Assembly (NCBI RefSeq): GCF_001729965.1
Contig: NZ_JRWK01000002.1
Coordinates: forward strand, 62,001-126,000
DNA: 64,000 nt
Direction of reading: 5' to 3'
Origin: Methanosphaera sp. WGK6
GTDB taxonomy: Archaea > Methanobacteriota > Methanobacteria > Methanobacteriales > Methanobacteriaceae
This document shows, piece by piece, positions 1 through 9,174 of the stretch. A program made the position numbers and the translations under genes. The notes under the pieces were generated by a model. That model worked only from the letters and a program-made list of their open reading frames with translations, was not told the origin of the DNA and ran no database searches. How positions within the stretch are numbered: position 1 is the stretch's first letter; every line of letters starts with the position of its first letter.

Positions 1-237
1 TTCAGTCATAAATATCACTTTTTCATAAATTTAGTTTAATTTTTTTGGGATTTTTTATTAAAAATTTTATTTATAATTAATTTGATTATTTTTTTTATTT
101 ATTACTTTGATTAATTTTTATTATGTTTTCGTAGTTTTAATATTTTTTTATATAATATATTTTTGTAGTATACGAACTATATTTAAAAAAATATTTATTA
201 TAATTGAGATATAATATATTTACTTAAAAAAACACAC
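1..237. other. AT-rich upstream region with likely nrdG promoter
   Basis: No gene is visible at this window edge. A TATA-like box (GATATAATATATTT, about 208-221) lies roughly 25 bases before the ATG at 238, and no Shine-Dalgarno sequence precedes that ATG. This suggests a leaderless or very short-leader transcript for the downstream radical-SAM gene. The start site is inferred. Confidence 0.4.
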
Positions 238-963
238 ATGATTAATATGAATATACAACCAACTTATTCTTCATTAGATTTTCCTGGAAAAATGGCATTA
301 GTGCTTTTTACGCCTGGTTGTGACCTTAGATGTAAATATTGTCATAATCCACAATTATTAAAGAATGAAACACTAACTAAATGGGATATAGAAGAAATTG
401 AAGAAGAAGTAGAGAAAAATATTGATTTTATTGATGGAATTGTTCTCAGTGGTGGTGAACCGTTATTGCATTTGGATGTTATTAAAAATTTTATTAAACA
501 GGCTAAAAATAATAATTTGTTAGTTAAGTTAGATACGAACGGTTTACATCCTGACGAAATTATTAAAATAATTAATGATCTCGATTATGTAGCAATGGAT
601 ATCAAAGCACCCTTAGATAAATATTATAAAATCACTGATATTTATCCAAGCAATGTTAAAGAAACTATTAATAAAACAATAGATATTATATTAGAACATG
701 AAGTATTTCTAGAATGTAGGACAACATATGTTCCAAAATTATTAGAACCTCAAGATATTGAAAATTTAACTAAAGAAATTAGATGTAATATGTATACATT
801 ACAACAATTTAGAAATAGAGTTACATATGATTCAAGATTAGCAGATTATGCTGAACCAAATCCAAATGATTTAGTAAATATATTAAATAATTTAGATACA
901 AATATTCCTGAAATACATTTAAAATCTAATCAATTTGGAAATCAAATTATTAAAAAAGGGTAA
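238..963 (+). CDS. nrdG: Radical SAM activating protein (anaerobic ribonucleotide reductase activase type)
   Basis: This is a 241-residue radical SAM protein. The [4Fe-4S] motif CX3CX2C is at C28, C32 and C35, and the SAM-binding SGGEP motif is at residues 71-75. The N-terminal context SLDFPGK...FTPGC is typical of archaeal activases annotated as NrdG or pyruvate-formate-lyase activating enzyme; these generate a glycyl radical in a partner enzyme. No glycyl-radical enzyme lies in this window, so the substrate is not fixed by context. The start at 238 fits a leaderless message; a second ATG at 247 is possible. The ASCH-TPR gene follows after 5 bases and is probably co-transcribed. Confidence 0.8.
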   Translation: MINMNIQPTYSSLDFPGKMALVLFTPGCDLRCKYCHNPQLLKNETLTKWDIEEIEEEVEKNIDFIDGIVLSGGEPLLHLDVIKNFIKQAKNNNLLVKLDTNGLHPDEIIKIINDLDYVAMDIKAPLDKYYKITDIYPSNVKETINKTIDIILEHEVFLECRTTYVPKLLEPQDIENLTKEIRCNMYTLQQFRNRVTYDSRLADYAEPNPNDLVNILNNLDTNIPEIHLKSNQFGNQIIKKG

Positions 964-968
964 AGAAA

Positions 969-2102
969 ATGCCAATATTATTATTAGGAAACAAAGATAT
1001 TGATTTGATTAGTGGTAAAAGAAATATCACAATAAGGCGTTTATGGAAACAACCATTATACAGGGGAGACCGTTTATATTGTTATTGGAATATTCTTTCA
1101 AAAGAAAGGGAGAAATTATTTGAAGCTGAAGTAACTCATGTGGATATTATAACATTTGAGCAAATAAAAAATAATTCAGAACTAGCCATAAAATTAGGAT
1201 ATAAAAATTCAAAAGAATTAGAAAAAGATCTTAAAAAAACATATCCTAACAATACAAAAGCTAAAGATAAATTCCAAGTATTTGAATTTCATAAACTACA
1301 TGTAAGTCAATGGGAAGGCTCTGCTATTAATCAGAAAAATATCATCATAAAGAAAGCAGATGCACTATTTGAAATGGGAAATTATCATGAATCATCTGTA
1401 TGTTATAAAGTAGCCCTTGAATATGATGAAAATGATATAAATCTCTTAAACAGGATAGGTGATAATTTATCACGTTTAGGTCAATTTGGTGATGCAATAA
1501 AACACTATAAAAAAGCTATAAAATTAGACCCTAATAATGAATACTTATATAATAACATAGCTATAGCTTACTTAAATAAACATGAACCAGATAAAGCACT
1601 TAAAATGAGTACTGAAGCTCTTAGAATTAATCCAAAGAATACAACAGTACTTTACTGGAGAGGTCTGATTTATGAAATGCTCACAGATTTTGAAAAAGCA
1701 TTACAATACTTTGACTGTATATTGGAAATAGATGATAATGATCCTGATGTTTGGAATGAAAGAGGTACAGTTTTAAACATGCTTGGAAAAAGTGAAGAAG
1801 CATTACTATCTTATGATAAGTCAATAGAATTATGTTTAGATAATGAAGATGATTCAAATACATGGGCAAGTAAAGGAAATACATTATTGGGTTTGCAAAG
1901 ATATAGTGAAGCAATAGAATGTTATGATAATGCACTAAAAATTGATGTAAATAATCCTATAATATTAAACAATAAAGGAGTAGCTTACATGGAATTAGAT
2001 GACTTCAAAAGTGCAATAGATTGTTTTACTAAAGTTTTAGTAATGTATCCTGATAATCCTGATGCACAAGTACTTCAAGAAGTTTGTCTTGAAAACCTAT
2101 AA
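969..2102 (+). CDS. ASCH-like domain and tetratricopeptide repeat protein
   Basis: The 377-residue protein has two parts. Residues 1 to about 115 look like an ASCH/PUA-like domain (LLLGNKDIDLISGKRNITIR..., then GDRLYCYW), a fold often involved in RNA or modified-nucleotide binding. From about residue 120 to the end there are about seven tetratricopeptide repeats of 34 residues with the W/L-G-Y-A-P pattern, for example the unit beginning LNRIGDNLSRLGQFGDAI. The protein has no signal peptide or membrane segment, so it is probably cytoplasmic and a protein-protein scaffold. It starts 5 bases after the radical-SAM gene. The RNA-binding role is inferred from fold resemblance only. Confidence 0.7.
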   Translation: MPILLLGNKDIDLISGKRNITIRRLWKQPLYRGDRLYCYWNILSKEREKLFEAEVTHVDIITFEQIKNNSELAIKLGYKNSKELEKDLKKTYPNNTKAKDKFQVFEFHKLHVSQWEGSAINQKNIIIKKADALFEMGNYHESSVCYKVALEYDENDINLLNRIGDNLSRLGQFGDAIKHYKKAIKLDPNNEYLYNNIAIAYLNKHEPDKALKMSTEALRINPKNTTVLYWRGLIYEMLTDFEKALQYFDCILEIDDNDPDVWNERGTVLNMLGKSEEALLSYDKSIELCLDNEDDSNTWASKGNTLLGLQRYSEAIECYDNALKIDVNNPIILNNKGVAYMELDDFKSAIDCFTKVLVMYPDNPDAQVLQEVCLENL

Positions 2103-2137
2103 TTAATCTCCATTTATTCTACTTCTATTAATGAATT

Positions 2138-2842
2138 TTAATGTTTATTTCTTGTTTTAACTAATTTTGGAATATGTCCAGTTTTACCAAGAGTATCTCC
2201 TTTTATAACAAGTACACCCTCAAAATACTCAGAATACTCTTCAGCTTTTTCTAATGAATTATTGATAATCTCTTCATCACTATCACCATTACCATAATTA
2301 CCAATACATGTAGCAAGACTATCAGCAACACTACTTTGATTACTAAAAACAATAGTAGCATCAGTTAAACCAAAACTCTTAGAAGGACCAGCACATGATG
2401 ATGTACAAATACCATAGCCTTTAGGTTTAGGTTTTATTTTTAAACCAATTTCATATGAAAACACACTTTCACCAGCATATATTCCAAGAATTACTTTTCG
2501 TTCTGTTTTTAAAGCAATATCACCACCATTTTCAATAATAGAAAACTTAGATCCTCTTTTTATAAATTCTTCAAGACATACTTCACTAACACTTCCAGCA
2601 ACTGAAGACATAGGACCAGTATCTGATATTTTTCCAGCATAAGTCATATGTTCTAATATTTTTTCTTTATGAATAAGGGGTATTGGTTTATATTTTATAA
2701 AATCAGGATTAATTCTAATTTCATCGGTAATTATCTGTCTTTGTTTTTCAATAAATGGGATAATATTATAATCCAAATCGCTTTTTAAAGAAATATGTGT
2801 TGAATCAACATTAATGTCTTTGGAATAAAGTTTAGTTTTCAT
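2138..2842 (-). CDS. UPF0280 family protein (ApbE-like)
   Basis: The 234-residue protein matches the archaeal UPF0280 family, which is distantly related to ApbE flavin transferases. Recognisable parts are the GPMSSVAGSVSE stretch, the NGGDIAL motif, the CTSSCAGPSKSFG segment and the final DSLATCIGN region. The start at 2842 has a good ribosome binding site (AAAGGAA). The exact reaction is not established for the family. It stands convergent with the ASCH-TPR gene and is transcribed alone, divergent from the PH-domain gene. Confidence 0.8.
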   Translation of the reverse strand: MKTKLYSKDINVDSTHISLKSDLDYNIIPFIEKQRQIITDEIRINPDFIKYKPIPLIHKEKILEHMTYAGKISDTGPMSSVAGSVSEVCLEEFIKRGSKFSIIENGGDIALKTERKVILGIYAGESVFSYEIGLKIKPKPKGYGICTSSCAGPSKSFGLTDATIVFSNQSSVADSLATCIGNYGNGDSDEEIINNSLEKAEEYSEYFEGVLVIKGDTLGKTGHIPKLVKTRNKH

Positions 2843-2958
2843 GAGATTTTTCCTTTTAGTAATTATTAATTCATTATTTTTATGACTCTATATAAAATTA
2901 TATTATTTATTATCAACAAATATATTTAACATATTTAAAAAAACGGAGGCATTTTAAA

Positions 2959-3822
2959 ATGATGCCAAAACCAAAACAACATAATATAGAGAATAACTCT
3001 AATTTCAGGGATAATGTGTCTGAACAAACTTTACTTGAAGTTAAACCAAGTATGATTTTACACATAGACAATTTTATATTTAAAATAGTTGTATTATTCT
3101 TGTTAGTATTTTTCTTCACACCAATACTCGCAATCTTCTCTAATCTACAAATTCAATTACTAACATCATTCCAATTAAACTTTACAAATATGACTTTTGT
3201 AGTGGAATTAATTCTCATATTTTGTATAATATTAGTACTTCTTAGAATATTATTGGATGTACTTGACTGGAATTCTACACTTTATACACTAACAGAATCA
3301 CGTATAATAATTAAGAGGGGAATTTTTCGTAAAGAAAAAATTATGATGTCTTATGGGAAAATACAGGATATAGAAGTTTCTCAAACTATATTAGAACGAT
3401 TATTAAATGCAGGTGATGTTATAATATATGGTGGTCATGAACATCCTGAAACAATATTAGATAATATACCTGATCCTAAAAATGTAGAGGAAATAATATT
3501 CAATCGTTTAAATGGAAATTCTAATCATAATCATAATCAACAAAATTATAATCAACAATATATGCCACCTCAACGTAATTATGATGATTATGAGGAATAT
3601 ACAGGAAATCAACAGAGGACTAATAAAAATAAAAATGTACATTACTTTAATAATGAAGATTATCTTGAAGATGAATATAATCAAAGTTCATATGAGCAAT
3701 CTAATTATGAAGGTTACAAGAATAAATGGCAAAAAAATAAGAATACTCATAAAAAATCTAAAATGAATGATGATGAAATTGTAAGAAAACATCAAGAAAT
3801 GTTTAGAAATCATAGAAAATAA
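2959..3822 (+). CDS. Membrane protein with bacterial-type PH domain and polar tail
   Basis: The 287-residue protein has two hydrophobic segments (about residues 35-57 and 75-98), then a PH-like (YdbT/bPH2) domain starting at TLYTLTESRIIIKRGIFRKE and ending near residue 185. The remaining 100 residues are a low-complexity tail rich in Asn, Gln, Tyr, His and Asp, followed by a basic C-terminus. A strong CGGAGG site precedes the ATG. Such proteins sit in the cytoplasmic membrane, but their function is poorly defined. The tail is probably disordered. A short ORF in another frame at 3512-3766 only reflects the low-complexity DNA. Confidence 0.7.
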   Translation: MMPKPKQHNIENNSNFRDNVSEQTLLEVKPSMILHIDNFIFKIVVLFLLVFFFTPILAIFSNLQIQLLTSFQLNFTNMTFVVELILIFCIILVLLRILLDVLDWNSTLYTLTESRIIIKRGIFRKEKIMMSYGKIQDIEVSQTILERLLNAGDVIIYGGHEHPETILDNIPDPKNVEEIIFNRLNGNSNHNHNQQNYNQQYMPPQRNYDDYEEYTGNQQRTNKNKNVHYFNNEDYLEDEYNQSSYEQSNYEGYKNKWQKNKNTHKKSKMNDDEIVRKHQEMFRNHRK

Positions 3823-3824
3823 TC

Positions 3825-3843
3825 TTATTTTTTTATCTTTTTT
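3825..3843 (+). terminator. Oligo-T terminator after PH-domain gene
   Basis: T-rich run (T8 followed by further T blocks) directly after the stop codon at 3820-3822, of the kind archaeal RNA polymerase terminates at. Confidence 0.4.
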
Positions 3844-3918
3844 CAAATATCTTAATTTATTAGAAGATATTTTTTTTATTAATTGTTTATACTTATAAAA
3901 AATAAATTGGATGGGAAT

Positions 3919-5076
3919 ATGAAAAAATATGATATAATTGTAGTTGGAGCAGGACCTATAGGCTCTACTTATGCCTATAAAATGGCTAAATTAGGCTATG
4001 ATGTTGGTCTTTTTGACATGAAAAATAGGATAGGTCAACCATTACAATGTGCAGGTATCGTTTCAACAAATATAAATGATACAAAAAATTTACCAAAGGA
4101 ATTCATAGATAACCAAGTAAAAGGTGCTAACTTAATATCACCTGATAGTACAAGTATTACTGTTGAAAAAGAAGATACAGTAGCATATGTATTAGATAGG
4201 GTTATGTATGATAAATATTTGTTTGAAAGAGCAGTTGATGCTGGAGTAGATGCTCATCTAGGTGAACGTGTTTTCGATGTTGACATAAACAATACAAGTA
4301 TCAAAACAGATAGGGAGTATTCATCTAGACTTATCACAGTATCCTGTGGACCTAACTCATCAACATCTAAAAAAATGAATCCTAATTTAACTGATGAATC
4401 ATTTATGGGAATACAATATACAGTAAAAACAGAACTAACATCTACTGATTATGTGGATGTTAATGTAAATTCTTCAATATTACCTGGATTTGTATGGAAA
4501 ATTCCAGTATCTCCAACAGAACAAAGAATAGGTTTATTTACACAGCAATCATATAACAATGCAAATCAAATATTGATGAGTATGATTGATTCTAAAAGTA
4601 TTATTTCCCAGAAACATTATGGATCCATACCTAAATATAATTTCAAGAAGAATATTGTTGAAAATAACACTATTTTATTAGGTGATTCTGCAAGTCAAGT
4701 AAAACCAACAACAGGTGGAGGATTAATAGCTGGATTTAATTGTGTTGATATAGCAGTAAATAATTCAAATAAAATGCTTGAAGAAGAAAATAATAAATAT
4801 CTTGAAAATTATCAAAAAGAATATCATAAAAAATATGGTAATGAATTTAGAGCACAACAGAATGTGCAAAGTATCATACAGGACATGACTGAAGATGATT
4901 TTAATTACATGTTTAAACAATTAAAAGAAAATCATGTTGATGAAATAATTTCAGAATATGGTGATATGGATAATCAAACACCTTTATTAAAACAATTAGT
5001 AAAAACAGGAATAATATTTAAATTATTACCGAAAATAGGCCTAAGGAGGCTGAAAAATATATGGAAATCACAGTAA
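3919..5076 (+). CDS. Geranylgeranyl reductase family flavoprotein (archaeal lipid)
   Basis: This FAD-dependent oxidoreductase belongs to the geranylgeranyl reductase family that saturates archaeal isoprenoid lipids. The dinucleotide-binding motif VVGAGPIGS is at the N-terminus, the PxxYxWxFP-like substrate motif appears as PGFVWKIP, and the second FAD motif is LLGDSASQVKPTTGGG. I chose the ATG at 3919 because it starts directly at MKKYDIIVVG. The reading frame extends upstream to a TTG at 3883, but that extension resembles no family member. The product is 385 residues. The gene overlaps the next one by 16 bases. A paralogue lies at 16775-17968; which of them reduces digeranylgeranylglycerophospholipid cannot be decided here. 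Confidence 0.8.
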   Translation: MKKYDIIVVGAGPIGSTYAYKMAKLGYDVGLFDMKNRIGQPLQCAGIVSTNINDTKNLPKEFIDNQVKGANLISPDSTSITVEKEDTVAYVLDRVMYDKYLFERAVDAGVDAHLGERVFDVDINNTSIKTDREYSSRLITVSCGPNSSTSKKMNPNLTDESFMGIQYTVKTELTSTDYVDVNVNSSILPGFVWKIPVSPTEQRIGLFTQQSYNNANQILMSMIDSKSIISQKHYGSIPKYNFKKNIVENNTILLGDSASQVKPTTGGGLIAGFNCVDIAVNNSNKMLEEENNKYLENYQKEYHKKYGNEFRAQQNVQSIIQDMTEDDFNYMFKQLKENHVDEIISEYGDMDNQTPLLKQLVKTGIIFKLLPKIGLRRLKNIWKSQ

Positions 5077-6131
5077 TTTTATCACAAGAAAATGAAACAT
5101 TACCTAAAGCAGAATTATTAGCAAGATTAAAAACTTTGGATATTGATTATAAAATACTAAATGAATATCCCGGAGTTGTAGAATTAGATGTTGATACAAC
5201 ATTAGATAATATTCTAGAATTAGGTAATCACTTAGCATATACTCATGAAATTCTATCAAATATTCAAGAAACAACACCCGATAATCTTCAAAAATCAATT
5301 GAATCAATTAACTGGAAAGAATATGTTAAAGATTCATTCAAAGTTCGTGTTAAAAGAATGGGTAATGGTGATGTGGACAAAGATGGTATTGAACGTAATA
5401 TTGGTGGATACATTAAACAAGAATCACAAATGCCTGTTTCATTAGATAATGCTGTTCATACAATAAAACTTGTATACACAGACCCAATTCTTGAAACTAA
5501 TGAATATAAAGAATCATCTGTTGTAGGATATAATAAAATAATTATTTCCGAACTAATACTCGAACAAAATAAGAAACATTTCTTTGATAACAAACCCCAT
5601 AAACGACCATATTTCCATCCGGGATCTATGAGTCCTAAACTAGCATTATGTATGGTAAATCTTGCACATGTTCATGAAAATGACCTAGTTTTAGATCCTT
5701 TCTGTGGAACTGGTGGAATTCTCATAGAAGCAGGTGAATTAAATACAAAATTAATTGGTTCAGACATTGAAAAACACATGTATGAAGGAACAAAACTTAA
5801 TCTTGCTCATGAAGGATTTAAAGACTTTGAAATAATGTGGGAAGATGTAAGAAAATTAGAATTAACTGAAAAAGTAGATGCTGTGGCTATGGATCCACCC
5901 TATGGTATATCAACCACACTTGGTGGAGATGATACAAAAGAATTGTATCATGAAGCACTAATAGCAATATCCACCTATCTTAAGGATGATGGATATATAT
6001 GTATGGCAAGTCCACACTATATAGATTTATATGAAGTAATTGAAAACACACCACTTAAAATAGATGAACAACATGCAATACGTATGCATAAAAGTTTAAC
6101 CCGTATAATAACTGTTTTAAGTAAAAAATAG
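5061..6131 (+). CDS. tRNA (guanine(10)-N2)-dimethyltransferase, Trm11/Trm-G10 type
   Basis: The 356-residue protein has an N-terminal THUMP-like half and a C-terminal Rossmann methyltransferase domain. The SAM-binding motif is LDPFCGTGGILIEAG (about residues 212-226), and the catalytic DPPYG motif of N2-guanine methyltransferases is near residue 278. The family dimethylates G10 in archaeal tRNA. The ATG at 5061 lies inside the end of the preceding reductase gene and is preceded by a strong AAGGAGG at 5043-5049, so translation is coupled. The next gene begins a few bases after the stop. Confidence 0.82.
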   Translation: MEITVILSQENETLPKAELLARLKTLDIDYKILNEYPGVVELDVDTTLDNILELGNHLAYTHEILSNIQETTPDNLQKSIESINWKEYVKDSFKVRVKRMGNGDVDKDGIERNIGGYIKQESQMPVSLDNAVHTIKLVYTDPILETNEYKESSVVGYNKIIISELILEQNKKHFFDNKPHKRPYFHPGSMSPKLALCMVNLAHVHENDLVLDPFCGTGGILIEAGELNTKLIGSDIEKHMYEGTKLNLAHEGFKDFEIMWEDVRKLELTEKVDAVAMDPPYGISTTLGGDDTKELYHEALIAISTYLKDDGYICMASPHYIDLYEVIENTPLKIDEQHAIRMHKSLTRIITVLSKK

Positions 6132-6140
6132 GTGATCCTA

Positions 6141-7628
6141 ATGCTAAATGATTTAAAAATACTAGATACAACATTAAGAGATGGAGAACAAACCCCGGGG
6201 GTGTTAATAACATCTAATGAAAAACTAAAAATTGCATTAAAACTAGATGAACTAGGAGTAGATGTAATAGAAGCAGGTTCTGCAATAACATCCAAAGATG
6301 AACAAAAAAGTATCAAAGCAATAACTGAAAATAATTTATCTGCAGAAATATGTAGTTTTGCAAGACCAGTTAAAGTAGATATTGATACAGCACTTGCTTG
6401 TGATGTAGATAGTATTCATTTAGTAATTCCTTCATCTGATTTACATATCCAATATAAATTACGAAAAACTAGAGAACAAGTTGAAGAAATGGCAGTAAAA
6501 GCTACTGAATATGCTAAAAGTCATGGTTTAATAGTAGAATTATCAACAGAAGATGCAACAAGAACAGAAGTTAGTGATCTTAAACATTTATATAACTTGT
6601 GTATTGATGCAGGTGCTGATAGATTATGTGCATGTGATACAATAGGATTGTTAACTCCTGAAAAATCATATGACTTCTATAAAGAATTATCTCAACTATC
6701 AAGACCATTAAGTGTGCATTGTCATAATGATTTTGGATTAGCAGTAGCAAACACTTTAGCTGCATTAAATGGTGGAGCAACAGAAGCACATGTAACAATA
6801 AATGGACTTGGTGAAAGAGCAGGAAATGCTTCTTGTGAAGAACTAGTAATGGCTATAGAATCATTATATGGTATAGATACTAGGATAAATACAGAATTAT
6901 TCTATGAAACATCACAACTAGTAGAGCGAATATCGGGAGTAGTTTTACAATCAAACAAGGCAATAGTTGGAAGTAATGCTTTTGCACATGAATCTGGAAT
7001 ACATGCTGATGGAGTATTAAAAAAATCAGAAACATATGAACCAATAAATCCTGAAAAAGTAGGTCATAGGAGAAGATTTATACTAGGAAAACATGTTGGA
7101 AAACACGTAATTCATGAAAAAATAAAAGAAACGAACACAGATGTTACTGATGAAGAATTAGATAGAATTTTTGCAAGTGTAAAATCGTTATCTGATATGG
7201 GGAAAACAGTAACTGATGTTGATTTACAAGCAATAACTGATGAAGTATTAAGTATTAATCCTGAAGATTCATTGATTCTAGAAGAATATACAACAGTATC
7301 TGGAAATAAAATAACACCAACAGCATCTGTAAAAGTAAATATAAATAATAAAGAAAAAATAGAAGCTGGGGTGGGAGTAGGTCCAGTTGATGCAGCAATA
7401 GAAGCAATAAGAAAAAGTATAGTGGATACTGCGGATATTACACTTGAAGAATACCATGTAGATGCAGTGACAGGTGGAACTGATGCATTGATTGATGTAC
7501 TTGTAAAACTTAAATATGGTGATAAAGTAATTACTTCACGAAGTACAAAACCTGATGTAATTTTAGCAAGTGTAGAAGCATATCTTAAAGGAATAAATAA
7601 AATATTATCTGATGAAAAAAGAAGATGA
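6141..7628 (+). CDS. cimA: Citramalate / 2-isopropylmalate synthase family enzyme (CimA-like)
   Basis: The 495-residue enzyme condenses acetyl-CoA with a 2-oxoacid. Seen: [12 protein letters not shown] at the N-terminus, the HCHNDFG metal-binding motif, [19 protein letters not shown], and a C-terminal regulatory domain (LeuA allosteric type) after about residue 360. In the DVIEAGSA region it resembles archaeal citramalate synthase, which makes citramalate from pyruvate for isoleucine synthesis. Isopropylmalate synthase, or the homocitrate-type AksA of coenzyme B synthesis, are alternatives, but AksA usually lacks the regulatory domain. The ATG at 6141 is preferred over the GTG at 6132 because GGTGATC immediately upstream is a near-perfect ribosome binding site. 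Confidence 0.78.
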   Translation: MLNDLKILDTTLRDGEQTPGVLITSNEKLKIALKLDELGVDVIEAGSAITSKDEQKSIKAITENNLSAEICSFARPVKVDIDTALACDVDSIHLVIPSSDLHIQYKLRKTREQVEEMAVKATEYAKSHGLIVELSTEDATRTEVSDLKHLYNLCIDAGADRLCACDTIGLLTPEKSYDFYKELSQLSRPLSVHCHNDFGLAVANTLAALNGGATEAHVTINGLGERAGNASCEELVMAIESLYGIDTRINTELFYETSQLVERISGVVLQSNKAIVGSNAFAHESGIHADGVLKKSETYEPINPEKVGHRRRFILGKHVGKHVIHEKIKETNTDVTDEELDRIFASVKSLSDMGKTVTDVDLQAITDEVLSINPEDSLILEEYTTVSGNKITPTASVKVNINNKEKIEAGVGVGPVDAAIEAIRKSIVDTADITLEEYHVDAVTGGTDALIDVLVKLKYGDKVITSRSTKPDVILASVEAYLKGINKILSDEKRR

Positions 7629-8152
7629 AACAAATGACTGACTTACAAAAAAAATTCTTGGATGATTATAGTATAATTGTACATTCCTATCAGGATAATC
7701 ATATTAGTAATATTCCTGATTTTCTAAAAAAAGTGGATAAAATCACAGATTTAAAAGAAGATTCCATAATTCAACTATTGGACACAGATTATATTTGTGG
7801 GGAAGATCATTTAAATCAGGGAATATCACAAGCATTCAAAGCATTTAATGAAAAACAGAATTTTGCAAAAGATAAAGGATTAGAAATAGGCGTTAGATTA
7901 TCTGCTCAAAAACAGATAAGTGAAGCATTGAAAATTCTAGGAATCAAAAAAGAAGGAAATATCACAGTATTGTATATTAATACTAGTGATGAACAAGTAA
8001 ATGAGATGGAAAGCTTATTAAATACTAGAAATGATGAATTACTAGAACAATATGATTCTAGTAAAATAATCAGAACATATGATTTAATTGATGATGAAAA
8101 TATTATAGATAATTTGAATGAAAAAATAGCTTTATTATCTATTAAAGCATAA
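7625..8152 (+). CDS. cgi121: KEOPS complex subunit Cgi121
   Basis: The 175-residue protein resembles the archaeal Cgi121 (DUF509) family, a small subunit of the KEOPS complex that makes the universal t6A37 modification of tRNA. Matching features are the central [15 protein letters not shown] helix region, followed by [21 protein letters not shown]. Its ATG overlaps the TGA of the preceding synthase in an ATGA arrangement, so translation is probably coupled. A second ATG lies three codons in. The kinase and Kae1 partners are not in this window. Confidence 0.72.
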   Translation: MKQMTDLQKKFLDDYSIIVHSYQDNHISNIPDFLKKVDKITDLKEDSIIQLLDTDYICGEDHLNQGISQAFKAFNEKQNFAKDKGLEIGVRLSAQKQISEALKILGIKKEGNITVLYINTSDEQVNEMESLLNTRNDELLEQYDSSKIIRTYDLIDDENIIDNLNEKIALLSIKA

Positions 8153-8172
8153 CTTTTTCACTCTTTTTTTTA
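8153..8172 (+). terminator. Oligo-T terminator between convergent genes
   Basis: A T-rich run including T8 separates the plus-strand Cgi121 gene from the convergent minus-strand PLP-fold gene; the 17-base gap leaves little other room for termination. Confidence 0.45.
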
Positions 8173-9162
8173 TTCATTAATTGCTACAATGATAATATCA
8201 TTTAATTTATCTAAGTTTTCAATAGTTAGTGAAGTTATATCTAAATTTTTTAATTCAATACACACACAAGGTCTTTTAAGTCTATTATAATTAGGTCCTG
8301 TGGTTATAATACTTTTATTATTACTTATTTCTAGTTTTTCTCTAATTTTAAATGATAATTGTTTTGCCTTACTTTTACTTTCTTCAGATATGATTATATT
8401 AATACCATGACCATCTTTATGAATAATATCATGTATTTTATCTGATTCTAGTTCTTCAATTAATTTATTTTTAAGATATGCTGTTGCTTTTATTGTTTTT
8501 TCTAGATTTATCTTAGCATAGGGTATTTCTTCTATAATTCCAGCACATGTAATATTATCTGCTTTAAATGTTTTTAAAAGATGATTGTTGAATTTTATTT
8601 TCTGAGTGATATTATTTATAAATCCACCATTTTCAACATTTACTATTTTTGGACTTCCTGTGGATGATACTTGAATATCAGCATATGCAGTATTTGATAA
8701 GTAGTCATCTCCAATAGAACCAGAAATATCTACTATAAGTATTACATCATGTAGATTACATAGTTCAGAAATTTCTTTTAAGGGTTGCTCTTTAGTATAA
8801 CCAACAAGACTTGTAATATAGAGGGAACCTACATCATTTTCATTAAAATAATTACTCAATTCTTTTAAATTTATCAAACCATCTTCAGTAGTAATTTCAT
8901 GAGTTTCCTTGTTTAATATTTTTGCAGACCGTTGTAATCCATTCCATCCACCTTCATCAGGTATAACTATAGGTTCAGGTAATGCTTCAACTACTGTAAA
9001 TATTGCACTATTAGCACTATTTAGTATATGTATTTCCTTTGATGGTAATAATTCTTTTATAGTATCAATAGCTTCAGTATAATAATTCTTCTTTGAATCA
9101 ATAGCTTTTTTCATAGCATTACGTGTATGTTTGGATATTTTTTTATATTCTAGCTTTAACAT
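8170..9162 (-). CDS. Putative PLP-dependent (fold type I) enzyme
   Basis: The 330-residue protein looks like a small fold-type-I PLP enzyme related to class V aminotransferases or SepSecS/SelA-like proteins. Seen: a small-residue stretch ILNSANSAIF, an ILIVDISGS segment where such enzymes keep the cofactor-ring aspartate, and STGSPKIVNVENGG, where the lysine could be the Schiff-base residue. No specific family could be assigned. It lies 12 bases downstream of the Nre gene on the same strand, has an AAGGAA ribosome binding site, and is probably co-transcribed. The reaction is unknown; loss of cofactor binding is possible. Confidence 0.5.
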   Translation of the reverse strand: MLKLEYKKISKHTRNAMKKAIDSKKNYYTEAIDTIKELLPSKEIHILNSANSAIFTVVEALPEPIVIPDEGGWNGLQRSAKILNKETHEITTEDGLINLKELSNYFNENDVGSLYITSLVGYTKEQPLKEISELCNLHDVILIVDISGSIGDDYLSNTAYADIQVSSTGSPKIVNVENGGFINNITQKIKFNNHLLKTFKADNITCAGIIEEIPYAKINLEKTIKATAYLKNKLIEELESDKIHDIIHKDGHGINIIISEESKSKAKQLSFKIREKLEISNNKSIITTGPNYNRLKRPCVCIELKNLDITSLTIENLDKLNDIIIVAINE

Positions 9163-9174
9163 TTTAATTCCTTC

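Noticed and set aside
3512-3766. Short plus-strand frame inside the PH-domain gene
   Set aside because: It is an alternative frame of the low-complexity Asn/Gln-rich tail; composition is dominated by Ile, Met and Asn with no start signal.
7112-7633. Minus-strand frame of 173 codons
   Set aside because: It lies fully opposite the citramalate/isopropylmalate synthase regulatory domain and has no ribosome binding site or recognisable domain.
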